DNA from: Streptomyces rhizoryzae
Lineage (GTDB): Bacteria; Actinomycetota; Actinomycetes; Streptomycetales; Streptomycetaceae
Reading direction: 5' to 3'
Length of the DNA: 64,000 nucleotides
Assembly (NCBI RefSeq): GCF_023155275.1
Contig: NZ_JALMUV010000017.1
Span: 1 to 64,000 of the forward strand
Made by a program: the position numbers and the translations under genes. Of this stretch, positions 26,882 to 36,507 are shown piece by piece; positions within the stretch are counted from its first letter, which is position 1, and each line of letters begins with the position of its first letter. The notes beneath the pieces were generated by a model, which worked only from the letters and a program-made list of their open reading frames with translations, was not told where the DNA came from and ran no database searches.

Positions 26882-27607
26882 ATGGCTGGACTCGCACTCG
26901 AGGGGCCGAACCCCGACGTCGACGTACTCGACGGCATCAACGGCCTCGCGAAGGACGCCCCGCGGTGGGTGAACCACGCGATGGAGTTCATCGGTGAGTA
27001 CGGCATCGTCGCCGCCCTCGGAGTGCTGTGCCTGATCGCCTGGTGGACCGCCCGCCGGCGGCCGGACGGCCCGGCCGCGGTCGCCGGGCCGGTGTGGGCG
27101 CCGCTGGCCGCCGGGCTGGCGCTGCTGGCCAACATCCCGATCCGCGGGTTCGTCGAGCGGCCCCGGCCGTTCAAGGACCACGCGGGGCTGGCGGTGCTGA
27201 TCCCCGGGAAGAGCGACTTCTCCTTCGTCAGCGACCACGCCACGCTCACCATGGCGGTCGGCGTCGGCCTCTTCCTCGCGCACCGCCGCTACGGCCTGAT
27301 CGGGATCGGACTGGCGCTGCTCGAAGGGTTCTGCCGGGTCTACATGGGCGTCCACTACCCGACCGACGTGATCGGCGGGTTCGCCCTGGGGACGGCCGTG
27401 GCGCTGCTGCTGGCGCCGCTCGCGCAGGCGGCGCTGGTGCCGCTGATGACGGCGGTCGGCCGGTCGCCGCTGCGGTGGCTGGTGCAGGCCCCGGGCCGCG
27501 GCGCGGAGCCCGCGGCGGGCGGCCGCGGCCCGGAGCACGGCCCGGTGGTGGCCGCCGAGCCGGCGCTGCGTCACCATGCCGAACGGGACAAGGACCTGGC
27601 GGCCTGA
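26882..27607 (+). CDS. PAP2-family phosphatase, integral membrane
   Basis: A 241-aa membrane phosphatase. The three PAP2 signatures are present with variations: ERPRPFKD, FVSDHATL (His), and CRVYMGVHYPTDVIGG (Arg, His, Asp). Five to six hydrophobic helices surround them; the C-terminal 55 residues are a polar Ala/Gly/His tail. Substrates of the family are lipid phosphates or diphosphates such as undecaprenyl diphosphate. It is followed by a strong hairpin terminator. Confidence 0.85.
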   Translation: MAGLALEGPNPDVDVLDGINGLAKDAPRWVNHAMEFIGEYGIVAALGVLCLIAWWTARRRPDGPAAVAGPVWAPLAAGLALLANIPIRGFVERPRPFKDHAGLAVLIPGKSDFSFVSDHATLTMAVGVGLFLAHRRYGLIGIGLALLEGFCRVYMGVHYPTDVIGGFALGTAVALLLAPLAQAALVPLMTAVGRSPLRWLVQAPGRGAEPAAGGRGPEHGPVVAAEPALRHHAERDKDLAA

Positions 27608-27627
27608 CAGCCGCGGACGCACAGGCC

Positions 27628-27659
27628 AGGGCCCGGCTCCCGACGGGGAGCCGGGCCCT
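27628..27659 (+). terminator. Strong hairpin terminator between convergent genes
   Basis: A perfect 14-bp stem, AGGGCCCGGCTCCC (27628-27641) and its complement (27646-27659), closes on the tetraloop GACG. No T-run follows, as is common in Streptomyces. It lies between the convergent PAP2 and flavoenzyme genes and can act in both directions. Confidence 0.85.
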
Positions 27660-27704
27660 CGGCGTTCCCGGGCGGGCGTCAGGCGCCCGGCCCGGCACGC
27701 CGCG

Positions 27705-29291
27705 TCACAGGGCCTGGGCGAAGGTGCTGAACAGCCGCTGCGGGTCGTAGGTCCGCTTGACCTGGTCCAGGCGGGCGGCGGCCGCACCGTAGTAGGCCGA
27801 CTTCCAGTCGGTCAGCGCCGCGTCGGTGTAGTTCTGGTACGCCGCGCCCGAGGAGTGGCGGCGCATCGCGCCGTGGAAGGAGTCCAGCCACGCGGTGCGG
27901 GCGGCGCCGGAGCCGCCGGCCGGCCAGGACGCCAGGTACTGCGCGAGGAACCGGGACCGGCGGTGGACGAACGCGGTGGCGCCGGTGCCCACGCGGTTGA
28001 TGGCGCCGCCCAGCGCGGTCAGCGCCACGTTGCCGGTGACGCCCTTGCGGCCGCCGGTCTCGATCTGCGCCAGCAGGGTCTGGATACCGGCCGGGGACAG
28101 CGAGCGGTCGAAGAAGTGCGAGCGGGCCGCGTAGGTCTCCCGGCCCAGGGTGCCGGATCCGGTGTGGCCCGGCAGCGTGCCCGGCATGTGGCACTGCGCG
28201 GTGGACTTGGCCGAGCAGCCCGCGTACGCCTCCATGGCGTCCAGGTAGCCGGTCGGGGTGAGCTTGACGCGGCTGGCCGGGCCGGGGCCGCCGGGTTGGT
28301 CGGCGAGCCGGTCCACGGCGTTCTGGAGCTCGCGGTAGCCGCCCAGGGAGAACGCCGCGACGGAGACGCCCGGGGTGCCGCCCGGGCGGGCGTCGAAGTG
28401 CGCGGTGGACCATATCTCGTCGGCCTGGTCCGGGCCCCACTGCTGCCAGGACCCCAGCACCGCCGCCGCCTTCGCCCACGGCCAGGTCAGGTACGCCATC
28501 ACGGCGCGCGGCGCCGGGTGGGTGCGGAAGCGGAGCTCGGTGACCACGCCGAAGTTGCCGTTGCCGGCGCCGCGCAGCGCCCAGAACAGGTCCGGGTGGT
28601 GGCCGGCGTCGCAGTCGACGGTCTTGCCGTCGGCCGTGACGACGGTGGCGCCGACCAGGCTGTCGCAGGTCAGCCCGTACGCCCGGGAGACCACGCCGTG
28701 GCCGCCGCCGAGGGTCAGGCCGGATATCCCGACGGTGGGGCAGGACCCGCCCGGGAGCGTGACGCCGTGCGGGGCCAGCCCCTCGTAGACGTCGATGAGT
28801 TTGGCGCCGGCGCCGATCCGGGTGATGCCGCCGGACGGCGCGCCGACCTTGTTCAGCGCGGAGACGTCGATGACGAGCTTGCCGTTGCCGCTGGAGAAGC
28901 CGGCGTAGGAGTGGCCGCCGCTGCGGATGGCGACCGGGGCGTCGTAGCGGCGGGCGAAGGCCAGGCACTCGGCGATGTCGCCGGGGTGGCGGACGTAGGC
29001 GACGGCGGACGGCTTCAGGCCGTCGAAACGGGTGTTGTAGAGCCGGCGGGCGGTGGCGTAGGCGGCGTCGGAGGGGCGTATCAGAGCGCCGTCCAGGCCC
29101 TTGCCCAGCGCGGTCCAGGCCGCCTGGCCGGCCGTGCTCCGGGCGGCGGCCGCGGAGGTCATGGCGCCGGCCGGGGCGGAACCGCCGGCGCGTGCGGCGG
29201 CGCCCCCCGAGGCGCCGTCGCAGCCGGTGGCCCAGGCCAGGGAGGTGGCCGCGAGTCCGCCGCCGGCCGTCAGGAGTGTGCGCCGCTTCAC
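27705..29291 (-). CDS. Secreted FAD-linked oxidase, berberine-bridge type
   Basis: A 528-aa flavoenzyme. The N-terminus MKRRTLLTAGGGLAATSLAWATGC carries a twin-Arg start and a possible lipobox Cys near 24, so it is exported folded, perhaps as a lipoprotein. The PCMH FAD domain has SGGHSYAG (His for covalent flavin) and GGSCPTVG (Cys, second covalent link). The C-terminal BBE segment YYGAAAARLDQVKRTYDP is typical. It oxidises small alcohols, sugars or natural products; the substrate is unknown. It is more than 10 kb from the biosynthetic cluster, so a link is unproven. Confidence 0.88.
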   Translation of the reverse strand: MKRRTLLTAGGGLAATSLAWATGCDGASGGAAARAGGSAPAGAMTSAAAARSTAGQAAWTALGKGLDGALIRPSDAAYATARRLYNTRFDGLKPSAVAYVRHPGDIAECLAFARRYDAPVAIRSGGHSYAGFSSGNGKLVIDVSALNKVGAPSGGITRIGAGAKLIDVYEGLAPHGVTLPGGSCPTVGISGLTLGGGHGVVSRAYGLTCDSLVGATVVTADGKTVDCDAGHHPDLFWALRGAGNGNFGVVTELRFRTHPAPRAVMAYLTWPWAKAAAVLGSWQQWGPDQADEIWSTAHFDARPGGTPGVSVAAFSLGGYRELQNAVDRLADQPGGPGPASRVKLTPTGYLDAMEAYAGCSAKSTAQCHMPGTLPGHTGSGTLGRETYAARSHFFDRSLSPAGIQTLLAQIETGGRKGVTGNVALTALGGAINRVGTGATAFVHRRSRFLAQYLASWPAGGSGAARTAWLDSFHGAMRRHSSGAAYQNYTDAALTDWKSAYYGAAAARLDQVKRTYDPQRLFSTFAQAL

Positions 29292-29516
29292 TGGGATGGT
29301 TCCCCCTTGGGTGTCGTACGGTCCGGGCCCCGGCCGGCGGTGTCGGACCGGCCGCCGGGGCGTGCGGGGCCCCGGAGCGCGGGCGGTCCGGCCGGGTGCG
29401 CCCCGTCCCCCGTGTCGCCCGGTGCCGCGGGTGAAGTCCGTTGCCCCGCGATGCTGTTGTGGCCCTCACTCTCCAGATGCGGCGCGGGGGGTGCGGGGTT
29501 CCCGGAACGGACGGCG

Positions 29517-29726
29517 TCATTCCACGGGGCGGTCCGCGGCGGTGCCGTCAGCGGTGCCGGAAGTGGTGCCCGGGGCGCCCCGGGCGGCGGTCAGATGGCG
29601 TTCGGCGTCGGTGCGCGCCTGCGAGCGCGCCCGGCGGGCCATCCCGGTCCAGCCGCAGGCGCAGCGGGCCAGGCAGAAGGAACCACGCTCGGTGGTGAAG
29701 GTGCGGTGCGGGTCGTCTTCGGGCAC
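29517..29726 (-). CDS. Small conserved-looking Cys/Arg-rich protein
   Basis: A 69-aa frame from GTG 29726. The core SFCLARCACGWTGMARRA, followed by a basic helix ending in AERHL, looks like a compact zinc-finger fold, and similar small proteins occur in Streptomyces to my recollection. No Shine-Dalgarno sequence is visible, so a leaderless mRNA is possible. The function is unknown. Confidence 0.5.
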   Translation of the reverse strand: MPEDDPHRTFTTERGSFCLARCACGWTGMARRARSQARTDAERHLTAARGAPGTTSGTADGTAADRPVE

Positions 29727-29897
29727 CGGGCCACGCTACGCGCCCCAGGTGGCGTTGCGTGACGAGGCTCCGGTGCGGTCGTTGAACGGATCGGTCGACG
29801 CCCCGTCGGACGAGCCGGCGGCGGGCCGTGTGACCGTCCCGAGCGGACCGGCCGGCCCAGGCGGTCCCGAGCACAGCGGCCGAGGGGGCTCGTACGC

Positions 29898-30755
29898 ATG
29901 GTGGTGCAGGACAGGCGAGGCGGCGCGGTCGCCGCGGCCGTGGCGTGCGGGACGGGGCTGATGGCGGGACTGCTGGCGACGGGCTGTTCGCCGGACGGCG
30001 CGGCGGCGGACGACCAGGCGGCGCCCGGGCGGGCGGCGGCCGCGGTGGAACTGCGGCGCAGCGCCGACGCGCTGCTGCGGGCCGGCACCGCGAAGGTGCG
30101 CACGGTGATGGAGACGGTCAGCGGCGGCACCCGGGTCGCGATCCGGGGCACCGGGGGCTACGACTTCGCGGCCGGCACCGGGCAGTTGCGGGTGGTGCTG
30201 CCGGATCTGACGGGCCGGCCCAGCGGCGGCGACCAGCCGATCACCGAAATCCTCGCGCCCGGTGCGCTGTTCATGAAGAACCGCGGGGCGGGGGTGCCGG
30301 CCGGCAAGTGGGTGCGGGTGGACACCGCGGCGCTGCCGGACGGCAATCTCGTCACCGGCGGCGCCACCGATCCGCTGGCCGCCGCCGAACTCCTCCGCGG
30401 GGCCCGGCAGGTGACGTTCCAGGGGGAGGAGCGGCTGCGCGGGGTGGTGGTGCGGCACTACCGGGGGACGACGGACCTGGCGGTGGCCGCCCGGGCGGCG
30501 ACGGCGCGGACCGGCCCCGCGCTGGTGGCGGCGGAAAAAGGGTTCACCACCGGGGTGGTGCCGTTCGACGCGTATCTGGACGACGCCGGGCGGCTGCGCA
30601 AGGTCCGCGAGCGGTTCCGGTTCGCCAACGGCCGTCCCCAGGGCGCGTCGGTGACCTCCACGACCGAGCTGTACGGGTTCGGGACGCCGGTGGCGGTGCG
30701 GCTGCCGGCGCGGGAGTCCCTCTACACCGGGAAGATCGCCGCCCCGCCCACCTGA
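29898..30755 (+). CDS. Putative lipoprotein, LppX/LprG-like
   Basis: A 285-aa protein with an N-terminal signal ending in the lipobox LLATGC (Cys at about residue 31), followed by a soluble domain that alternates amphipathic strands (GGYDFAAGTGQLRVVL, ITEILAPGALFMKN, KWVRVD), the pattern of LppX/LprG lipid-binding lipoproteins. It is probably anchored to the outer face of the membrane. The ligand is unknown. Confidence 0.75.
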   Translation: MVVQDRRGGAVAAAVACGTGLMAGLLATGCSPDGAAADDQAAPGRAAAAVELRRSADALLRAGTAKVRTVMETVSGGTRVAIRGTGGYDFAAGTGQLRVVLPDLTGRPSGGDQPITEILAPGALFMKNRGAGVPAGKWVRVDTAALPDGNLVTGGATDPLAAAELLRGARQVTFQGEERLRGVVVRHYRGTTDLAVAARAATARTGPALVAAEKGFTTGVVPFDAYLDDAGRLRKVRERFRFANGRPQGASVTSTTELYGFGTPVAVRLPARESLYTGKIAAPPT

Positions 30756-30908
30756 GTGCGCCGGCGCGGGCCGGGCGGTCCGGGTGCGCGGCGGCGGCGC
30801 CCCGGCGCGGAAATGGTCCTTCCGTGCCATGTGCGCGGCGGGCGCCCGTCCCTACCCTGGCGTTAACCACGCGGCGTGGGGAGGCGTTCGAAGGAGGAGG
30901 TGTCGGAC

Positions 30909-31121
30909 GTGGCCGCCCATCGCCAACCGGCGCTCCAGGACCAGGTGGCGCTCGCCGAGATCGACCTCACCGGGGAGCTGATGATCGCGGCGGCGGCGAG
31001 CGAGGACCGGCTCAGCACGGACCGGATCGACGAGCTGCTGCACGTCACCGGGGCACCGTGCGGGGACCGGCGGGAGGGCCGGGGGGACGGGGCCGGCGGG
31101 GAGCCGGCGGATCCGTCCTGA
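30909..31121 (+). CDS. Small hypothetical protein
   Basis: A 70-aa protein starting at GTG 30909, nine bases after AAGGAGGAGG, an excellent ribosome binding site. GTG 30900 is too close to that site. The first 45 residues (ALAEIDLTGELMIAAAAS, then RIDELLHV) form amphipathic helices; the rest is a disordered Gly/Arg tail. I do not recognise a domain. It converges on csoR. Confidence 0.65.
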   Translation: MAAHRQPALQDQVALAEIDLTGELMIAAAASEDRLSTDRIDELLHVTGAPCGDRREGRGDGAGGEPADPS

Positions 31122-31151
31122 CCGGCCGGGCCCGGCGACCGGCGCCCGGTG

Positions 31152-31568
31152 TCAGCTGCGGAGCATCCGCTCGATGGCCTTGGTCGCCTCCTGGACCTTG
31201 GCGTCGATCGCGTCCGGCCCCTTGGCGGCGGCGTCCGCCACGCAGTGCCGCAGGTGCTCCTCCAGCAGCTGGAGGCCGAAGGACTGGAGGCCCTTGGTGC
31301 TGGCCGAGACCTGGGTGAGTATGTCGATGCAGTAGACGTCCTCCTCCAGCATCCGCTGGAGGCCGCGGATCTGGCCCTCGATCCGGCGCAGTCGCTTGAT
31401 GTGCGCGTCCTTTTGCTTGGCGTAGCCGTGGGCGCCCGGCGCCGGATTCTCCGCAGCGGTATCGGTCACAGCGCCGGCCTCGCCGGGGGCGCCGGTCTCC
31501 GGCCGCGGGCCGTGGCAGGCCGCGGCGGCCGCGGTGGTGCCGCCGGTGTCCGCATCCGTGGTCGTCAT
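31152..31568 (-). CDS. csoR: CsoR-family copper-sensing repressor
   Basis: A 138-aa all-helical repressor. A 45-residue disordered N-terminus precedes the DUF156 domain with the Cu(I) ligands Cys80 (VYCIDILTQ), His105 and Cys109 (EEHLRHC) at the correct spacing. Cu(I) binding releases DNA. I chose ATG 31568 because GGGAG lies six bases upstream; ATG 31574 abuts that site. A matching operator sits just upstream at 31599-31617, so autoregulation is expected. The gene corresponds to SCO4136 by memory of synteny. Confidence 0.9.
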   Translation of the reverse strand: MTTTDADTGGTTAAAAACHGPRPETGAPGEAGAVTDTAAENPAPGAHGYAKQKDAHIKRLRRIEGQIRGLQRMLEEDVYCIDILTQVSASTKGLQSFGLQLLEEHLRHCVADAAAKGPDAIDAKVQEATKAIERMLRS

Positions 31569-31598
31569 GGCCATCTCCCGTGGTATTGAGGCGATCCG

Positions 31599-31617
31599 TA
31601 TACCCCCGGCGGGTATA
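31599..31617. promoter_or_regulatory. CsoR operator
   Basis: Inverted repeat TATACCC-CCGGC-GGGTATA, the GC-core type bound by Streptomyces CsoR proteins, 31 bases upstream of the csoR start. It supports copper-responsive autorepression. Confidence 0.75.
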
Positions 31618-31771
31618 TCGTACCGAAAGTGGCGGGCACTCGCGGTACCCCGTGCAGAGCATGCTGCCCGATGGGCGACACTGAAGGAATGCCGGTTAGC
31701 CGGGTTAGCTGTGGCCGGATGATGCGCCTAGCATCAACTCGACCGAATCCGATGTACCCCGAGGATTTCAC

Positions 31772-32392
31772 GTGCGCTTTCGTCTGACCCCCAGGGAGAC
31801 GAGCTTCTACGACATGTTCGCGGCGTCTGCCGACAACATCGTCACCGGCTCCAAACTCCTGATGGAACTGCTCGGGGCGGACGCCTCCGCACGGGCCGAG
31901 ATCGCCGAACGCATGCGGGCGGCGGAGCACGCCGGGGACGACGCGACCCACGCGATCTTCCACCAGCTGAACTCCTCGTTCATCACGCCGTTCGACCGCG
32001 AGGACATCTACGCCCTCGCCTCGTCGCTCGACGACATCATGGACTTCATGGAGGAGGCCGTCGACCTGGTCGTCCTCTACAAGATCGAGGAGCTGCCGAA
32101 GGGCATCGAGCAGCAGATCGAGGTGCTGGCGCGGGCGGCCGAGCTGACCGCCGAGGCGATGCCGAACCTCCGCACGATGGCCAACCTCACCGAGTACTGG
32201 ATCGAGGTCAACCGCCTGGAGAACCAGGCCGACCAGATCCACCGGAAGCTGCTGGCGCACCTGTTCAACGGCAAGTACGACGCCATCGAGGTGCTCAAGC
32301 TCAAGCAGATCGTGGACATCCTGGAGGAGGCGGCGGACGCCTTCGAGCACGTCGCCAACACCGTCGAGACCATCGCGGTCAAGGAGTCCTGA
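31772..32392 (+). CDS. PhoU-like protein (DUF47) of Pit transporter
   Basis: A 206-aa helical protein of the DUF47/PhoU-like family with two repeats carrying metal-binding ExxxD-type motifs (FDREDIYALASSLDDIMD and LENQADQIHRKLL). Members pair with Pit transporters and modulate phosphate uptake. The GTG start follows GAGGA at six-base spacing. Nine bases separate it from pit, so the two form an operon. Confidence 0.9.
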   Translation: MRFRLTPRETSFYDMFAASADNIVTGSKLLMELLGADASARAEIAERMRAAEHAGDDATHAIFHQLNSSFITPFDREDIYALASSLDDIMDFMEEAVDLVVLYKIEELPKGIEQQIEVLARAAELTAEAMPNLRTMANLTEYWIEVNRLENQADQIHRKLLAHLFNGKYDAIEVLKLKQIVDILEEAADAFEHVANTVETIAVKES

Positions 32393-32401
32393 GCGCCGGC
32401 C

Positions 32402-33400
<999 letters not shown>

Positions 33401-33429
33401 CGGCCGGAAGCCGGCGCGCACGACGGTGA

Positions 33430-33464
33430 AAGGGCCCGCCCCCGGGTTGCGGGGGCGGGCCCTT
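33430..33464 (+). terminator. Bidirectional hairpin terminator pit / pstB
   Basis: A 15-bp perfect stem, AAGGGCCCGCCCCCG with its complement, around the loop GGTTG, between the convergent pit and pstB genes. Confidence 0.88.
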
Positions 33465-33534
33465 CGTCCTGCGGTGGCACCGCCATGCAGCACCGCAGGA
33501 CACCGGGAGCGGCCGCCGGGATCGTGCGCGGCCC

Positions 33535-34311
33535 CTAGCCGAAGCGGCCGGAGATGTAGTCCTCGGTGGCCTGGACCGACGGGTTGGAGAAGATCCGCTC
33601 GGTCTCGTCGATCTCGATCAGCTTGCCGGGCTTGCCGACCGCCGCGAGGTTGAAGAACGCGGTGCGGTCCGAGACCCGCGCGGCCTGCTGCATGTTGTGG
33701 GTGACGATGACGATCGTGAAGCGCTCCTTCAGCTCCCCGATCAGGTCCTCGATGGCGAGGGTGGAGATCGGGTCGAGCGCCGAGCACGGCTCGTCCATCA
33801 GCAGCACCTGCGGTTCGACGGCGATGGCGCGGGCGATGCACAGCCGCTGCTGCTGGCCGCCGGAGAGGCCGGAGCCGGGCTTGTTCAGCCGGTCCTTGAC
33901 CTCGTTCCAGAGGTTCGCGCCGCGCAGCGACTTCTCGACGACGTCCTTGAGCCGGCTCTTCTTGTGGCTGCCGTTGAGCCGCAGGCCGGCCGCGACGTTG
34001 TCGAAGATCGACATGGTGGGGAACGGGTTCGGGCGCTGGAAGACCATGCCGACGGTGCGGCGGACCGCGACCGGGTCGACGCCGGGGCCGTAGAGGTCCT
34101 CGTCGTCCAGCAGCACCTTGCCGTCGACGCGGCCGCCGGGGGTGACCTCGTGCATGCGGTTCAGGGTGCGCAGGAACGTGGACTTGCCGCAGCCGGACGG
34201 GCCGATGAAGGCGGTCACCGAGCGCGGCTCGATGCTCATGGAGATGTCGTCGATGGCCTTGTGGGCGCCGTAGTACGCGTTCAGGCCGCTGACGTCGATT
34301 CGCTTGGCCAT
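33535..34311 (-). CDS. pstB: Phosphate ABC transporter ATPase PstB
   Basis: A 258-aa ABC ATPase. Walker A GPSGCGKST, Q-loop FQRPNPFP typical of PstB, signature LSGGQQQR and Walker B VLLMDEPCSALD are all present. It powers high-affinity phosphate import with PstC and PstA. It is the last gene of pstSCAB and lies 35 bases after pstA. Expression should follow the PHO box upstream of pstS. Confidence 0.97.
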   Translation of the reverse strand: MAKRIDVSGLNAYYGAHKAIDDISMSIEPRSVTAFIGPSGCGKSTFLRTLNRMHEVTPGGRVDGKVLLDDEDLYGPGVDPVAVRRTVGMVFQRPNPFPTMSIFDNVAAGLRLNGSHKKSRLKDVVEKSLRGANLWNEVKDRLNKPGSGLSGGQQQRLCIARAIAVEPQVLLMDEPCSALDPISTLAIEDLIGELKERFTIVIVTHNMQQAARVSDRTAFFNLAAVGKPGKLIEIDETERIFSNPSVQATEDYISGRFG

Positions 34312-34346
34312 GGGGATCACTGCTTCTTTCTGTCGGCCGCGGGCGG

Positions 34347-35426
34347 TCAGCGGCCGGCCTTGGGGGCCTTCCAGCGGGCGATGCCGCGGGCGACCAGGTT
34401 CAGGACCATGACGAAGGCGATCAGCACGAGTGCCGCGGCCCAGGCCCGGTCGTAGGAGGCGTCGGAGCCCTGCTGCCACTGCTGGAAGACGTAGAGCGGC
34501 AGGGACTGCTGGGCGCCGTCGAAGGGGTTGTTGTTGATCGTCTTGGCGCCCCAGACCAGCAGCAGCACCGGGGCGGTCTCGCCGGTGATCCGGGCGATGG
34601 CCAGCATCACGCCGGTGGTGATGCCGCCGAGCGAGGTGGGCAGGACGATCCGGAGGATGGTGCGCCACTTCGGCACGCCGAGGGCCAGCGACGCCTCGCG
34701 CAGCTCGTTGGGGACGAGCTTGAGCATCTCCTCGGTGGAGCGGACCACCACCGGCATCATCAGGATCGCCAGCGCCATCGCGCCGGCGAAGCCGGACGGG
34801 CCGAAGCCGAGGATCAGGATCCACACCGACAGGACGAAGAGGCCGGCGACGATGGAGGGGATGCCGGTCATCACGTCGACGAAGAAGGTGACGGTCCGGG
34901 CGAGCCGGCCGCGGCCGTACTCGACGAGGTAGATCGCGGTCAGCAGGCCGAGCGGGGCGGCGATCAGGGTCGCCAGGCCGACCTGCTCCAGGGTGCCGAT
35001 GATCGCGTGGTAGACGCCGCCGCCGGGCATCGCGTCCGGCAGGGTGCCCATCGAGTGGGACAGGAAGTAGCCGTCCAGGACCTTGCTGCCGCGGGCCACG
35101 GTCTCCCACAGCAGCGAGGCGAGCGGGACCACCGCGAGCAGGAAGGCGATCCACACGACGCTGGTGGCGAGCCGGTCCTTGGCCTGCCGGACGCCCTCGA
35201 CGGCCGCGGTCAGCGCGAACGTCCCGGCGACGAAGAGCAGCGCGGCGATCAGGCCCCACTGGACGGTGGAGTCCAGGCCGGCGGCCAGGCCGGTGCCGCA
35301 GCCGGCCGCGAGGGCGGCGGCGGCCAGCGCCGGCAGCGCCCAGCGGGGGAGCCGCGACTGCTTCAGCGCCAGCGGGGTCCGGGGCTCGGTGACCTTGCGG
35401 TGGCGGTGGCTGGTGGCGACGCTCAT
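34347..35426 (-). CDS. pstA: Phosphate ABC transporter permease PstA
   Basis: A 359-aa permease with six to eight helices and the ABC-permease coupling loop around REASLALGVPKWRTI. An N-terminal extension of about 65 residues with two extra hydrophobic segments is usual in actinobacterial PstA. ATG 35426 overlaps the pstC stop (ATGA). Confidence 0.95.
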   Translation of the reverse strand: MSVATSHRHRKVTEPRTPLALKQSRLPRWALPALAAAALAAGCGTGLAAGLDSTVQWGLIAALLFVAGTFALTAAVEGVRQAKDRLATSVVWIAFLLAVVPLASLLWETVARGSKVLDGYFLSHSMGTLPDAMPGGGVYHAIIGTLEQVGLATLIAAPLGLLTAIYLVEYGRGRLARTVTFFVDVMTGIPSIVAGLFVLSVWILILGFGPSGFAGAMALAILMMPVVVRSTEEMLKLVPNELREASLALGVPKWRTILRIVLPTSLGGITTGVMLAIARITGETAPVLLLVWGAKTINNNPFDGAQQSLPLYVFQQWQQGSDASYDRAWAAALVLIAFVMVLNLVARGIARWKAPKAGR

Positions 35427-36412
35427 GAGTTGGCCCCCGAGTACTCCTTGCGGCGGGCGATGATGAGCCGGGCCGCGCCGTTGACGAGCAGGGTGATCAC
35501 GAAGAGGACGAGACCGGAGGCGATCAGGGCGTCCTGGCCGAAGGTGTCGGCCTCGCTGAACTTGCTGGCGATGTTCTGGGCGAAGGTGCCGCCGCCCGGG
35601 TCCAGCAGGCTGGCGCCGATCAGGAAGTTCGGGGAGAGGACCGTGGCGACCGCCATCGTCTCGCCCAGCGCCCGGCCCAGGCCGAGCATGGAGGCGCTGA
35701 TGACGCCGGAGCGGCCGAAGGGCAGCACCGACATCCGGATCACCTCCCAGCGGGTGGCGCCGAGCGCCAGCGCCGCCTCCTCGTGCATCCGCGGCACCTG
35801 GAGGAAGACCTCCCGGCTGACGCTGGTCACGATCGGCAGCACCATGATCGCCAGCAGGATCCCGACGGTGAACAGCGAGCGGGCGGCCCCGCCGCCGTAG
35901 CTGAGGATCCCGGTCCAGCCGAGGTAGTCGTTCAGCCAGCCGTAGAGGCCGCCGAGGTGCGGGACGAGGAAGAGCGCGCCCCACAGGCCGTAGACGATGC
36001 TGGGGACGGCGGCCAGCAGGTCGATGACGTAGCCCAGCGGCGAGGCCAGCTTCCGGGGCGCGTAGTGCGAGATGAACAGCGCGATGCCGACCGCGACCGG
36101 GACCGCGATGAGCATCGCGATGACCGAGCTGACGACGGTACCGAAGGCCAGCACCGCGATGCCGAACTTCGGCTCGGTGCCGGTGGCGTTCCAGTCCAGG
36201 GTGGTGAGGAAGTTGGCCCGGTCGCCGGAGATGGCGAGCACCGAGCGGTAGGTGAGGAAGGCCGCGATCGCGGCCATGACCACCAGGAGGATGATCCCGG
36301 AGCCCCGGGAGAGGCCGAGGAAGATCCGGTCGCCGGGGCGGACCGCCTTGCCGGAGACCGATCGGGTCGCCGGTGGCGGGGGTGTGTCGGATATCGAGGT
36401 CGTGAAGTCCAT
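35423..36412 (-). CDS. pstC: Phosphate ABC transporter permease PstC
   Basis: A 329-aa permease with six membrane helices and the coupling loop EEAALALGATRWEVI. PstC-typical features include AAVPSIVYGLWG and GLGRALGETMAVA. It forms the channel with PstA. It begins 95 bases after the pstS stop and overlaps pstA. Confidence 0.95.
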   Translation of the reverse strand: MDFTTSISDTPPPPATRSVSGKAVRPGDRIFLGLSRGSGIILLVVMAAIAAFLTYRSVLAISGDRANFLTTLDWNATGTEPKFGIAVLAFGTVVSSVIAMLIAVPVAVGIALFISHYAPRKLASPLGYVIDLLAAVPSIVYGLWGALFLVPHLGGLYGWLNDYLGWTGILSYGGGAARSLFTVGILLAIMVLPIVTSVSREVFLQVPRMHEEAALALGATRWEVIRMSVLPFGRSGVISASMLGLGRALGETMAVATVLSPNFLIGASLLDPGGGTFAQNIASKFSEADTFGQDALIASGLVLFVITLLVNGAARLIIARRKEYSGANS

Positions 36413-36507
36413 GGTTTCTCCGGTCTGCGGAGCGAGCGGGGCTCCTGCGCGGCGGTGCACCGGATGGGCGGCGGCCCCGGTGCCGGACCGGGGCCGCCGC
36501 CGGCGGG

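Noticed and set aside
27705..29291. Berberine-bridge-type oxidase as part of the biosynthetic cluster
   Set aside because: It is over 10 kb from the cluster with the conserved T4SS-like locus between, and it has its own export signal.
31694..31709. GGTTAGC direct repeat upstream of phoU/pit as a PHO box
   Set aside because: The 9-base spacing and sequence do not match the 11-base PhoP units.
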